A DNA stretch of 64,000 bases. Source: Acidovorax sp. (lineage in GTDB: Bacteria; Pseudomonadota; Gammaproteobacteria; Burkholderiales; Burkholderiaceae_C). A model generated the notes under the pieces. It made no database searches. It was not told where the DNA came from and saw only the letters and a program-made list of their open reading frames with translations. Shown here piece after piece: positions 44,466 to 53,313 of this stretch. The stretch is taken from positions 36,479-100,478 of the forward strand of contig JAUXZO010000013.1 of NCBI GenBank assembly GCA_030692685.1, written 5' to 3'. The stretch's first letter is position 1; each line of letters starts with the position of its first letter. Both the position numbers and the translations under genes were made by a program.

Positions 44466-46384
44466 GGCTGGGGCGTCGGCGCTGTCGTTGTCGGCGGCTG
44501 CGTCGGCGTCGGCGTTGTCGTCAACGGAAAACGCAGCGTGAAGCAGGTCGTCCAGGGCGCGCGCTCGGTCAGCGCCACCGACCCACCGTGCGCCGCCATG
44601 ATGCGGGCCACGATGGCCAGGCCCAGGCCGGTGCCGCCAGGGCTGCGCGATGCAAAGGGCTCAAACAAGCGGCTGCGGATCTCCTCGGGCACCCCCGGGC
44701 CAGAGTCGCACACGTGCAGCAGCACTTCGGTGTCGGTGACTTCTGCGTCGATGTGGACGTGGCTGTGGGTGGGTTTGCCGCCGCCGGGCGCGTTGACGCT
44801 GGCCGTCTCGCTGCCAGAAGCCATCGCAATGCGTGCGTTCTCAAACAAGTTGATCAGCGCCTGGTCCACGCGGCGTGGGTCGGCCTGCAGCATCAGCGGG
44901 CTGTGCAGACTGGCGCCAAAACTCACGTCGGGCAGGCGCATGGCGGCGTTGCGCACGTGGGCGGCCAAGTCCATCGGGCTTTTCGCCAGCTTCCAGGGCT
45001 TGGCAAAGTCCAGCAAATCGTGCGTGAGGTTGGAGATGCGGCCCACCTGGTCGGCCACCTCACGGCGCGTGTCCTCGGGCGCCATGGCCACGGCCATCGA
45101 GATGATGTTGAGCGGGTTGCGGATGTCATGCGCCACCGTAGCCGCCAGGGCGCCCAGCTCGGCCAGCCGCGCCTGCAACTGGCGCTCGCGCTCGCGGGCG
45201 GCAAACTGCTGTGCTTGCTCGACCCGCGCAGCGGCCTCGGCCACCACGGTGCCAAACAGCTCGGCCACGTGGCGCGGGCCGGGGGGCGCGGCGTCCCACC
45301 CGTGCAGGGTGCTTTGCCAGCCGCCGTCGGTGCGCTGGCACACCAGCTGCGGCGTGCTGCCCGTGGGTGCGGTGGGTGGGGTCGTCGGCGTTGGTGTTGG
45401 CTCGCCAATGGTCACCTCTACCTGGGCGCCGATGCGGGTGCTGAGCAGAGCAGCCGCCTGCTGCGCCAGGGCCTGCGGAGTTTCAGCCGACAGCAGCGCG
45501 CTGCGCCAGGCTCCCAGGTCGGCGATCGACACCTCGCCGCCCGGGTACACCAGCCGCTCGGCCACGCGCCGCACGGGGCCGTTCAGCGCCAGCACACTGG
45601 CGGCCACCGCCAGGCCACCCAGCCAGCGCGACTCAAACGGCAGCAGCGGCGTCAGCGCCAAAACCCCCACCCCCAGCGCCAGCAGCAGCGCCCACACCAG
45701 CGCCCGGCGCGCCCAGGTGTTGGCCACAAACACGCCGTACCGCAAGATGCCGTAGACCAAAATCAGCGAGTACAGCGGCAGCCCGAGCAGCGGAAACGGG
45801 TACACCGGCCAACCCAGCACCGCAATGGCATACCCCGTCAGGCACAACATGCCCCACAGGCACGACGCGGTCACCGCCGCAATCTGGCGCAGCTTTTGCC
45901 CATCGCCCGCGCGCTGTGCGCGCAGCAGCGCGTGCAACAACACCGACACCCCGGCAATGCCCAAAATGACCCACGCCATGCTGGCCACCCAGCCCACCGT
46001 GTCGGCCACCGCAATCCAGCCAATGTCGCGGTGGTGCTCGATATGCCCCGGCACCCACACCATGGCAGCAATGGTGGCCCCTGCCCCAAGCGCATAGGCC
46101 GCCGCCACGCCCCAGCGGCCCAGGTCCACCCGGCAAAACACGGTACAGAAATGAAAGAACAGCGCCGACGTGAACGGCGCGGTAGACAGCAACATCATCA
46201 TCACCGGCTCGGTCTCTGGCCCCAGCCAGTTGGGCAACTCGTTGCCCACCATCCACAGCGATATGCCGATCAAAAACGCGGCCAGCAGGCGGGCCCCGGC
46301 CACGCGGTCGGCCCAGGCAATCAGCACACCGGCCAGCACCAGCGTCTCCAGCAACGCAAACCCCAAAACCGCGTGGATCAGCAT
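44462..46384 (-). CDS. Membrane sensor histidine kinase paired with the sigma-54 activator
   Basis: A 640-residue kinase. Seven or more hydrophobic helices in residues 1-250 form a 7TM-type sensor, then a variable GAF-like middle region with a Pro/Thr stretch (PTPTPTTPPTAPTG). The dimerisation His is in ATVAHDIRNPLNIISMAVAM, and the ATPase has ALINLFENARIAM, CDSGPGVPEE and GGTGLGLAIVARIM. The C-terminus is again Thr/Pro-rich. The start ATG at 46384 opens directly into helix 1. It forms one operon with the regulator. Confidence 0.9.
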   Translation of the reverse strand: MLIHAVLGFALLETLVLAGVLIAWADRVAGARLLAAFLIGISLWMVGNELPNWLGPETEPVMMMLLSTAPFTSALFFHFCTVFCRVDLGRWGVAAAYALGAGATIAAMVWVPGHIEHHRDIGWIAVADTVGWVASMAWVILGIAGVSVLLHALLRAQRAGDGQKLRQIAAVTASCLWGMLCLTGYAIAVLGWPVYPFPLLGLPLYSLILVYGILRYGVFVANTWARRALVWALLLALGVGVLALTPLLPFESRWLGGLAVAASVLALNGPVRRVAERLVYPGGEVSIADLGAWRSALLSAETPQALAQQAAALLSTRIGAQVEVTIGEPTPTPTTPPTAPTGSTPQLVCQRTDGGWQSTLHGWDAAPPGPRHVAELFGTVVAEAAARVEQAQQFAARERERQLQARLAELGALAATVAHDIRNPLNIISMAVAMAPEDTRREVADQVGRISNLTHDLLDFAKPWKLAKSPMDLAAHVRNAAMRLPDVSFGASLHSPLMLQADPRRVDQALINLFENARIAMASGSETASVNAPGGGKPTHSHVHIDAEVTDTEVLLHVCDSGPGVPEEIRSRLFEPFASRSPGGTGLGLAIVARIMAAHGGSVALTERAPWTTCFTLRFPLTTTPTPTQPPTTTAPTPQP

Positions 46385-46541
46385 GTTTGGGCAGCCTGTT
46401 GGGCGCGGTGGGGGTGGGGGCGAATCATGGTGGCGACCTGTTCCTGGGGTTAACGGTTGGGGCGGAGCCCACTGTAAACCAAGTATGCAGGTGGCTGGGC
46501 AATTTTCAATGAAATCAACCACTTGCAGCGGCCACCAGAGC

Positions 46542-46557
46542 TGGCACAAGTTTGGCA
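46542..46557 (+). promoter_or_regulatory. Sigma-54 (RpoN) promoter upstream of the DUF4166 gene
   Basis: TGGCACAAGTTTGGCA matches the -24/-12 consensus TGGCACG-N4-TTGCA at all but two positions, with the invariant GG and GC at correct spacing. Transcription would start near 46569, about 24 bp before the DUF4166 start codon. Confidence 0.65.
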
Positions 46558-46592
46558 ATAGAGAAGGCAACCGCCACCTTAGCGAGCCTGCC

Positions 46593-47339
46593 ATGTTTGC
46601 CTTTTTCACCGCCCCATCTGCTAACCGCCTGCCCCTTGCGGCCAGCCACTCGGCCCCTCCCGCCGCTGCGCTAGACCTGCACGCACTCGTCGGCGCCGCC
46701 GCCTGGGCCCGCCTGCCCGCCGCCGTGCAACGCCGCTTTGGCACGGCGCATGCCGACGTCACCTACCAAGGCCACCTCGACATGCGCTGCTCGGCCATTG
46801 GCCACGTGTATGCAGCGCTGGCCCGGCTGTGGGGCGGGCCGCTGACGCACCTGAACACCACCGCCGTGCCGACCACCGTGCGCGTCAGCAGCAACGGCTG
46901 CGGCGGCGTGGTGTGGGAGCGCCGGTTTCACGCTGACGCCGCGGGTAGCGCGGGAGGTGCCGAAGGCACATCAAGCGAAAGCCGCACCGTGCGGTCCACC
47001 AAGGAGCAGGGCGCCGACGGCGGCCTGCTGGAGCGCACAGACGGCGGGTTAGCCATGTCGCTTGACGTGCAGGAAGAAGACGGCGCCCTGGTCTTCCGCA
47101 GCCGCCGCTTCTGGTGGGTGGTGGGCGGCCTGCGCATTGCCGTGCCCGCCCTGCTGACCCCCGGCATCTGCACGGTGGCGCACACCGACCTGGGCGGCCG
47201 CCTGTTCCGTTTCACGCTGAGCATGGAACACCCCTGGTGGGGCGAGACGTTCTACCAGTCCGGCGTGTTTGTGGACCCGCACACCGACGACAACGACGAC
47301 GACCACACCACTCTCAACACGCCCAGCAATTCGCTCTGA
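46593..47339 (+). CDS. DUF4166 domain protein
   Basis: A 248-residue soluble protein with DUF4166 features: an early HADVTYQGHLDMRCSAIGHV segment and a late FRFTLSMEHPWWGETFYQSG. Family members often sit beside or are fused to saccharopine-dehydrogenase-like or SDR epimerase proteins; a TIGR01777-type epimerase follows here. The acidic tail (DPHTDDNDDDHTT) is unusual. Probably under the sigma-54 promoter. Confidence 0.8.
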   Translation: MFAFFTAPSANRLPLAASHSAPPAAALDLHALVGAAAWARLPAAVQRRFGTAHADVTYQGHLDMRCSAIGHVYAALARLWGGPLTHLNTTAVPTTVRVSSNGCGGVVWERRFHADAAGSAGGAEGTSSESRTVRSTKEQGADGGLLERTDGGLAMSLDVQEEDGALVFRSRRFWWVVGGLRIAVPALLTPGICTVAHTDLGGRLFRFTLSMEHPWWGETFYQSGVFVDPHTDDNDDDHTTLNTPSNSL

Positions 47340-47374
47340 GCCGATTCTTCAACCCACTCCGAAGGCACCCCCTC

Positions 47375-48943
47375 ATGAATGCCCTGAACTCGGTGACCGC
47401 CCTCACCACCATGAACGCCATCTTCCTGCTCCTGTCCGTCCAGGCCGCCATGGGCGCGTTCGACAACCTGTGGCACCACGAACTGCAGGCCAAGCTGCCC
47501 CAGCGCCCATCGGCCCGCTACGAACTGGCGCTGCACGCCGCGCGCGAGGCCATCTACAGCGTGGTTTTTATCGGCCTGGCGTGGTTTGAATGGCGCGGCG
47601 CCTTTGCCGGGCTGCTGGCCGCGCTGCTGCTGGCCGAGCTGGTCATCACCCTTGCCGACTTTTTGGAAGAAGACCGCACCCGCCGCCTGCCGCCCTTTGA
47701 GCGCGTGCTGCACACCGTGCTCACCATCAGCTACGGCCTGTTCCTGGGGCTGCTGGCGCCCGTGCTGCTGGGCTGGGCGCAGCAGCCCACCGCCATGGCG
47801 TTCACGCCGCACGGATGGGTGTCGTGGCTGCTCACTGCGTACGGCATTGGCGTACTGGCCTGGAGCGTGCGCAACGCGCGTGCCGTGGTGCGCCTGGGCC
47901 GCAGCATGGCCCCACCAGCGCAGCGCCCTGCCCCATCATCCCCCTCGCCCTACTTTCACCCCGCCCCCGCAGCCACCCTGGTCACCGGCGCCACCGGCTT
48001 TGTCGGCAGCGCGCTGGTGGCAGACCTGGTGCGCAGCGGCCAAAGGGTCATCGTGTTGACCCGCGACGCCCTGCAAGCCCGCGCCAGCTTTGGCGCCGAC
48101 GTGTGGGTGGTCGAAACCCTGGACGCCATCCCGCCCGAAACGTCTATCGACGCCATCGTGAACCTGGCCGGTGCCCGCGTGCTGGGCATGCCGTGGACGG
48201 CCGCGCGCAGGCGCACCCTGCTCAGCGGCCGCGTGGACACCACTGTGGCCCTGGTCGCCCTGATGCGCCGCCTGCAAAAGCCGCCCCGCGTGCTGGTTAG
48301 CGCGTCTGCCGTCGGCTTTTACGGCGCGTCGCCCGGTGAGTCCATGGAGCCGCTGGATGAGTCAGCGCCCCCCAGGCCCGGCGAGTTTCAGTCAGACCTG
48401 TGCGCCGCCATAGAACACGAAGCCCGCCGCGCCGAAGCCCTGGGCGTGCGCGTGGTGCGGATGCGGTTTGGTGTGGTGCTGGGGCATGGCGGGGGCGCTT
48501 ACCCGATGCAGGCGCTGGCCGCGCGCCTGGGCCTGGGCGCCGTGCTGGGGCATGGCCGCCAACCTGCTCCGTGGATTCATCTGGCGGATGCGGTGGGGAT
48601 GGTGCGGTTTGCGATGGCGCACCAAACCCTGCAAGGCCCCGTCAATGCCGTGGCACCTGAGGCGGTGACGCAGGCTACGTTTGCGCAGGCACTGGCAGCA
48701 TCATTCGGGCGTCGTGTTTGGCTGCGCATGCCCGCCCTGCCGTTGCGCACCCTGCTGAGAGAAATGGCTACGTTGCTGCTGGACGGGCAGAACGTGGAGC
48801 CGGGCGCGGCCTTGGCGAACGGCTATCGGTTTGTGCATCCGCAGTTGGAAGGGGCACTGAGCGATTTGGCGCAGCGGCAAACGCGGCGGCCACAACGCCA
48901 CAACGCCACAACGCCCAAAAATTCGAATAAAAACAGGCTCTAG
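47375..48943 (+). CDS. TIGR01777-type SDR epimerase with N-terminal membrane domain
   Basis: A 522-residue protein. Residues 1-190 form a polytopic membrane domain with four or five helices; residues about 200-505 are an extended SDR of the TIGR01777 (YfcH/SulA) type, with the Rossmann motif VTGATGFVGSALVADLV, VNLAGARVLGMPW, VSASAVGFYG and RMRFGVVLGHGGGAYPMQ. The C-terminal tail (RRPQRHNATTPKNSNKNRL) has a short ACAACGCC repeat in the DNA, and its stop lies inside interspersed repeat copy 11. Co-transcribed with DUF4166. Confidence 0.82.
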   Translation: MNALNSVTALTTMNAIFLLLSVQAAMGAFDNLWHHELQAKLPQRPSARYELALHAAREAIYSVVFIGLAWFEWRGAFAGLLAALLLAELVITLADFLEEDRTRRLPPFERVLHTVLTISYGLFLGLLAPVLLGWAQQPTAMAFTPHGWVSWLLTAYGIGVLAWSVRNARAVVRLGRSMAPPAQRPAPSSPSPYFHPAPAATLVTGATGFVGSALVADLVRSGQRVIVLTRDALQARASFGADVWVVETLDAIPPETSIDAIVNLAGARVLGMPWTAARRRTLLSGRVDTTVALVALMRRLQKPPRVLVSASAVGFYGASPGESMEPLDESAPPRPGEFQSDLCAAIEHEARRAEALGVRVVRMRFGVVLGHGGGAYPMQALAARLGLGAVLGHGRQPAPWIHLADAVGMVRFAMAHQTLQGPVNAVAPEAVTQATFAQALAASFGRRVWLRMPALPLRTLLREMATLLLDGQNVEPGAALANGYRFVHPQLEGALSDLAQRQTRRPQRHNATTPKNSNKNRL

Positions 48944-48990
48944 CGCTTGCCAAATAAGCGCTAGCAGCTATCAAAATAGTAGTTATCGGT
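48932..48990 (+). repeat. Interspersed AGCGCTT palindromic repeat, copy 11
   Basis: It reads AGGCTCTAGCGCTTGCC, AAATAAGCGCTAGCAGCTAT, then CAAAATAGTAGTTATC. The TAG of CTCTAG is the stop codon of the upstream epimerase gene. It is at the boundary of the accessory hsdM-fic region. Confidence 0.88.
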
Positions 48991-49018
48991 GACAAAACAT
49001 GTTCACCGCTCATTCCAC

Positions 49019-50638
49019 TTACGGCAGCAACTTCAACCCCAGCTCTTTCAAAAAGCCGTTGTGTTTGGCCTTGGCAGTTGCAATGGCTTCCTCAATCGCC
49101 ACCAACTCATCATGCGTGGCGTCCAAGTCAATCTCCGCTTCGCCCACCGCCGTGCTGATGTAACGCGAAATGTTCAGATTGAAATCGTTCTTCTCAATCT
49201 CCGCCATCTCTACACGGCGTGAATACCGCGCCTCTTCATCACGCAACTGGTAGGTCTTGATGATTTTGTCGATGTGCTCTTGCGTCAACTGGTTCTGGCG
49301 CTTGCCCTTCACAAAGTGCTCTGCCGCGTTGATGAACAACACGTCGTCCGGCTTCTTGCACTTCTTCAACACCAAAATGCACACCGGAATGCCGGTGGAA
49401 TAGAACAGGTTGGACGGCAGGCCAATCACCGTGTCGATGTGCCCGTCTTTGAGCAGCTTGGTGCGAATGCGCTCCTCTGCTCCGCCTCTGAACAGCACCC
49501 CGTGCGGCAGGATGATGGCCATCACGCCTTCTTCCTTCAAGAAGTGAAAGCCGTGCAGCAAAAAGGCAAAGTCCGCCGCCGACTTGGGCGCCAGCCCGTG
49601 GTTCTTGAAGCGCACATCGTCGGCCAGGGCGTCAGTGACGTCCCACCGATAACTGAAAGGCGGGTTGGCCACGATGGCGTCAAACGACGGCTTCTTGGCC
49701 GGGTTCAGCTCACGCAGCATGTCCCAGTCGTTGGTCAGCGTGTCGCCGTGGTAGATCTCGAACTCCGTGTCCTTCACCCCGTGCAGCAGCATGTTCATGC
49801 GCGCAAGGTTATAGGTCGTGATGTTCTTTTCTTGTCCGTAAATCTTGCCAATGCCATGCGGCCCCATGCGCTTGCGCACGTTCAGCAGCAGCGAGCCCGA
49901 TCCACACGCAAAGTCCATCACGCTGTCCAGGCGCTGCTTCACGCCGGTTTTGGGCTCCTGGCTGTCTAGCGTGACGATGGTCGAGAGGATGTCTGAGATC
50001 TGCTGCGGCGTGTAGAACTCGCCCGCCTTCTTACCTGAGCCTGCGGCGAACTGGCCAATCAGGTATTCATACGCATCGCCCAGCGCGTCAATGTTGGTAG
50101 AGAAATCCGCCAGCCCTTCGGCAATCTTCTGGATCACCACGCACAGCTTGGCATTGCGCTCGGTGTAGCCCCTGCCCAGCTTGGGCGAGCCCAGGTCAAT
50201 TTCAGAGAACAGCCCGCCAAACGTGCTCTGGAACGATTCGGTTTCGATGTACTTGAAGCCTTCTTGCAGCGTGTTCAGCAAACCCGCATGCTGCGTGCGC
50301 GCCATGTGCGCAATGCTGTTCCATAGGTGTTTGGGCTCAATCACGTAGTGCACCTTGCGGCGCATCTGCTTTTCAAACTCCGGCACGTCTGCCGCATTGT
50401 CGGCATACCAAACTGCCAGCGGCACACGGCGCAGAGGGTCTTGCTCGTCGGCTGGCACCTGGGGGTAATCGCTGCCCAGCTCCTTCTTGGCTGCCGCCTC
50501 ATAGTTGTCCGACAGATAGCGCAGGAACAGAAACGACAGCATGTAGTCGCGGAAATCGTCCGCATCCATGGCCCCGCGCAGTTGGTCGGCGATGGCCCAC
50601 AGGGTCTTGCCCAGTTGTTTTTGGTTGTGCTCGGTCAT
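49019..50638 (-). CDS. hsdM: Type I restriction-modification DNA methyltransferase subunit M (orphan)
   Basis: A 539-residue HsdM. The N-terminal helical domain (LGKTLWAIADQLRGAMDADD) precedes the SAM site DFACGSGSLLLNVRKRM and the N6-adenine catalytic motif NPPFSY. The C-terminal segment is normal and the gene looks intact. HsdM methylates adenine only with an HsdS partner, but no hsdS or hsdR lies nearby: the gene ends 28 bp from an interspersed repeat and a convergent epimerase gene. It is the last gene of a fic-SEC-C-hsdM run. Confidence 0.9.
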   Translation of the reverse strand: MTEHNQKQLGKTLWAIADQLRGAMDADDFRDYMLSFLFLRYLSDNYEAAAKKELGSDYPQVPADEQDPLRRVPLAVWYADNAADVPEFEKQMRRKVHYVIEPKHLWNSIAHMARTQHAGLLNTLQEGFKYIETESFQSTFGGLFSEIDLGSPKLGRGYTERNAKLCVVIQKIAEGLADFSTNIDALGDAYEYLIGQFAAGSGKKAGEFYTPQQISDILSTIVTLDSQEPKTGVKQRLDSVMDFACGSGSLLLNVRKRMGPHGIGKIYGQEKNITTYNLARMNMLLHGVKDTEFEIYHGDTLTNDWDMLRELNPAKKPSFDAIVANPPFSYRWDVTDALADDVRFKNHGLAPKSAADFAFLLHGFHFLKEEGVMAIILPHGVLFRGGAEERIRTKLLKDGHIDTVIGLPSNLFYSTGIPVCILVLKKCKKPDDVLFINAAEHFVKGKRQNQLTQEHIDKIIKTYQLRDEEARYSRRVEMAEIEKNDFNLNISRYISTAVGEAEIDLDATHDELVAIEEAIATAKAKHNGFLKELGLKLLP

Positions 50639-50663
50639 GTTGGTTGAATGTGCGTGGTGTGGC

Positions 50664-51689
50664 TCAGTGCAGCTCAGAGGGCGCACCACAACACTTTTTA
50701 AACTTCTTGCCGCTGCCGCAGGGGCACGGCTCGTTGCGGCCCACTTTGGTGCTGATGCGCTGGGCCTGTTGGCGCTCTGCCACAGCGTGCCGCAGCGGCA
50801 ACCAGAACGCGTGTATCTGCAGCAAACCGTTCTTGATCTCCCGGGCAAGCGCCTGGCGTTGCTCGGGTGTGCGGGTCAGCGCCGCCTGGTCTGGCGAAAA
50901 GTCATCGTCGCTCAGCAAGCCAATGGGTCGGTACCAGCGCGCGCTTTGCGGGTCGGTCAGCAGCGGCTGCCACGCGGCCTGGCTGAGCTTGACGCCTTCG
51001 CTAAAGCCAAAGGCCCACATCTCTGCATCTTCAAATTTGCCTGGCGCGTCGTATTGAACTGTGCTCCAGCATGGTTCCACCACCGGTGGGCGCTGCTCAA
51101 AGCCAAAAATGATGCCGTTGAAATAACGCATCACCAGCCCCAACAGATGGTTGGCCTGCTCGACGTCGTCCGTGGGTGGCATGCCGCCGCTACCCGGCCC
51201 CCAAACCTTGGGCAACCACTGGCCAGGCATCACGGTTTCCGGCCCGATGGCAAGGGCGTGCAAAAAGCCGTCGAGCATGTCCATCGTCATGCTCTCTTCA
51301 ACATCCAGGTCCAGCAGAAACTGGTGCAGTTCCAGCAATTCTTCGGCTGACAGCGGCACCATCATTTGGTCGATGTCGAAAGGCGGCAATGACTGCTTGC
51401 CCTGCGCCAACTTGCGCAGCAGCGCAGGCTCAGCGTCCTTGGCTGCTTGCTGGGCATGGGTCACAAAGTGGTGAATGCCTTGCTGCTCAATCTCTAGAAA
51501 CGCGGCCTCCAGCGCGGCTTTGTCGGTGTCAAACGGGTCGCCCCACACCGTAGAGGTGCCGCGCTCGTCCACCACCTCCAAAACCCAGGGGGTGTTGGGG
51601 CTGCGATAGATCTGGATGCTCAGCGTGTGACCATCGGCGCTGTAGGTTTGCGTCAGCGGCGAGTAAATGATTTCAATGTCGTCGGTCAT
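50664..51689 (-). CDS. UPF0149 (YecA-like) protein with C-terminal SEC-C motif
   Basis: A 341-residue protein. An N-terminal beta-rich segment of about 70 residues is followed by a UPF0149 domain ([20 protein letters not shown], then FGFSEGV) and a zinc-binding SEC-C motif at the C-terminus ([20 protein letters not shown]). SEC-C proteins bind zinc and associate with translation, secretion or defence loci. It lies 25 bp upstream of hsdM and is probably co-transcribed. Confidence 0.85.
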   Translation of the reverse strand: MTDDIEIIYSPLTQTYSADGHTLSIQIYRSPNTPWVLEVVDERGTSTVWGDPFDTDKAALEAAFLEIEQQGIHHFVTHAQQAAKDAEPALLRKLAQGKQSLPPFDIDQMMVPLSAEELLELHQFLLDLDVEESMTMDMLDGFLHALAIGPETVMPGQWLPKVWGPGSGGMPPTDDVEQANHLLGLVMRYFNGIIFGFEQRPPVVEPCWSTVQYDAPGKFEDAEMWAFGFSEGVKLSQAAWQPLLTDPQSARWYRPIGLLSDDDFSPDQAALTRTPEQRQALAREIKNGLLQIHAFWLPLRHAVAERQQAQRISTKVGRNEPCPCGSGKKFKKCCGAPSELH

Positions 51690-51776
51690 TGGCGGTTGCC
51701 CTCGGTAGTGGCCTCCCGGCCCAGTTCGCCGTCGTTATGGAGGTTCCCCAGTTGTTTTTGGTCTTTATCGGCCAAA

Positions 51777-52382
51777 TCACAAATCCTCGACCCGGTATTC
51801 GCTATAGCCTTCGTAGTAATAGCTCACGTCGATGCCTTTCATGTAGAGCTCGCGGTCGTTGATTTGGTCAGTCAAGGCGTCTTTGAGCAGGTGTTTGATT
51901 TCCAGATCTTTCACCACGCTGCGCTCCATGGCTGACAAATACTCAGACTTATCCACCGCGTTCCAGTCGATAACGCGCCGCAGTTCTTTTTTCAGCATCA
52001 AGTCAAGCCAGATGCGTGTTGCACGCCCGTTGCCTTCGCGAAACGGGTGTGCGACGTTCATCTCCACGTATTTTTCGATGATCTGGTCAAAGCTTTGCTG
52101 CGGCATAGCGCTGATGTGCGCCAACGACTGCTGCAAATACATCACAGGGGCAAAACGGAAACTGCCTTTTGCCAGGTTCACGTCGCGAATTTGCCCCGCG
52201 AACGCATATATCTCGCCAAACAGATAGGAATGGATGTACGCCAGCCCTGCAAAAGTGCCAACCTCCACTTGGTCGATATCGCCGCATTCAAACAATTGTT
52301 TGGCTTTTTTCTTGCTCAGCTTTTCTTCAACCCGGTTGAGTTCAACCTGGTTGTCTATGTGAAGTTTGTTACCTAAGACCAT
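51777..52382 (-). CDS. fic: Fic-domain protein (predicted AMP transferase)
   Basis: A 201-residue Fic protein with a complete active loop, [12 protein letters not shown], His112 catalytic. The flap region precedes it ([20 protein letters not shown]). It should transfer AMP to a protein target, often arresting cell division or DNA gyrase. I see no (S/T)xxxE(G/N) inhibitory helix in the protein, so a separate antitoxin may be needed. It overlaps a 50-codon ORF by 10 bp at its start. Confidence 0.92.
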   Translation of the reverse strand: MVLGNKLHIDNQVELNRVEEKLSKKKAKQLFECGDIDQVEVGTFAGLAYIHSYLFGEIYAFAGQIRDVNLAKGSFRFAPVMYLQQSLAHISAMPQQSFDQIIEKYVEMNVAHPFREGNGRATRIWLDLMLKKELRRVIDWNAVDKSEYLSAMERSVVKDLEIKHLLKDALTDQINDRELYMKGIDVSYYYEGYSEYRVEDL

Positions 52383-52525
52383 GGTGTGTCCTTTGCTTTG
52401 TCCGTCAGGCGGCATTGCTGCAAGCGGCTGTTGGGTTTGTCGGGCGTGGTGCGTTCGGCCTCTAGCGCGGGTGCCAAATACAGTTTCTCAAAATTGGCCC
52501 AGCCCTTGAGGCTGACTTTTTCCAT
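52373..52525 (-). CDS. Small ORF overlapping the start of fic, possible partner
   Basis: A 50-residue ORF starting [20 protein letters not shown], with AAAGAG upstream, ending inside the fic start region (10-bp overlap). The position is that of an antitoxin for Fic, but the class I antitoxin motif (S/T)xxxE(G/N) is not present. It could also be a fragment of another gene lost at this junction. Confidence 0.35.
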   Translation of the reverse strand: MEKVSLKGWANFEKLYLAPALEAERTTPDKPNSRLQQCRLTDKAKDTPWS

Positions 52526-52624
52526 CAGCTCTTTGCGGTGATTGTGACGCTTTGGATGATGGCACTCACGACCATGACGGCACCGTTCGCTATGGAATCG
52601 GAAGTACTGCTTTGCGAAACCCAC

Positions 52625-53242
52625 CTACGGCAAATTCTCCCGAAATAACACCTGGCTCCGCGTCGTCTCCACCCCATTCGTCGGCTCCCGCCCATCCCGC
52701 ACATTCGCAAAAATCCGCACGCAGTTCATCACCGCGCCCTGCGGGTTCTGGGTGATCACCACATCCATCGTCCCGTCGATCAGCAGCGCCCGCGTATCCG
52801 GCGTGACGCCGTGGCCGATGAAGACGATCTTGCGGTCTGCGCCCGCCTCTTTCAGCGCGCGGCCAATTCCTTCGGCCCCGCCGCCGATGTTGTAGATGCC
52901 CGCTAAATCGCCGTGCTGCTCCAGCAGCGCGCGGGTCTGGCGGTAGTTGCGTTCGGCGTCGTCTAGGCCTTCGCGCACGCCCACCACTTGCACCAGGGGG
53001 AACTGTTCTTCAAACAGGTGCAGAAACCTCGCCTCGCGCTCTTCGTGGGCGCGGTAGCGCAGCGACCCAACAATCATTGCCACGCGGGCAGGACGGCTCT
53101 GGGGGCTGTGGGCCAGGGGGCCCATGAAACGGGCGATCAGGTAGGCGGCGGTGCGGCCTGCGGCGCGGTTGTCCAGGCCCACGTAGGCCACGCGGCGCGA
53201 GTTAGACAGGTCGGAGATCAGCGTTGCGGTGGGCAATACCAT
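52625..53242 (-). pseudogene. LacI-family regulator, 5'-truncated (sugar-binding domain only)
   Basis: A 205-residue open frame matching only the C-terminal ligand-binding half of LacI/GalR regulators: TLISDLSNSRRVAYVGLDNR, AAGRTAAYLIARFMG, IYNIGGGAEGIGRALKEAG, FIGHGVTPDTRALL. The HTH and about the first third of the sensor are missing, replaced upstream by the lysC 3' end. Without the HTH it cannot act as a LacI repressor. The break coincides with the edge of the accessory patch. Confidence 0.75.
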
Positions 53243-53285
53243 CTGGGCCAGGTGAGCAAGGTGAGCCACAGCCACACCTTGCAAC

Positions 53286-53304
53286 GGCAGGCGTTGCGCC
53301 TGCC
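53286..53304 (-). terminator. Stem-loop after the aspartate kinase gene
   Basis: GGCAGGC-GTTGC-GCCTGCC is a perfect 7-bp stem 9 bp beyond the lysC stop. No T-run follows on the minus strand, so termination is only suspected. Confidence 0.45.
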
Positions 53305-53313
53305 GCAGTCTCG

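Noticed and set aside
44444..46453. A 669-codon plus-strand open frame opposite the histidine kinase
   Set aside because: Highly basic, repetitive Arg/His/Gln composition and no motif; a shadow of the kinase gene.
1061..48990. CRISPR array made from the AGCGCTT repeats
   Set aside because: The copies are kilobases apart, without regular spacers or cas genes.
49019..52525. A complete type I restriction-modification system
   Set aside because: Only hsdM is present. No specificity or endonuclease subunit is in the window on either strand.
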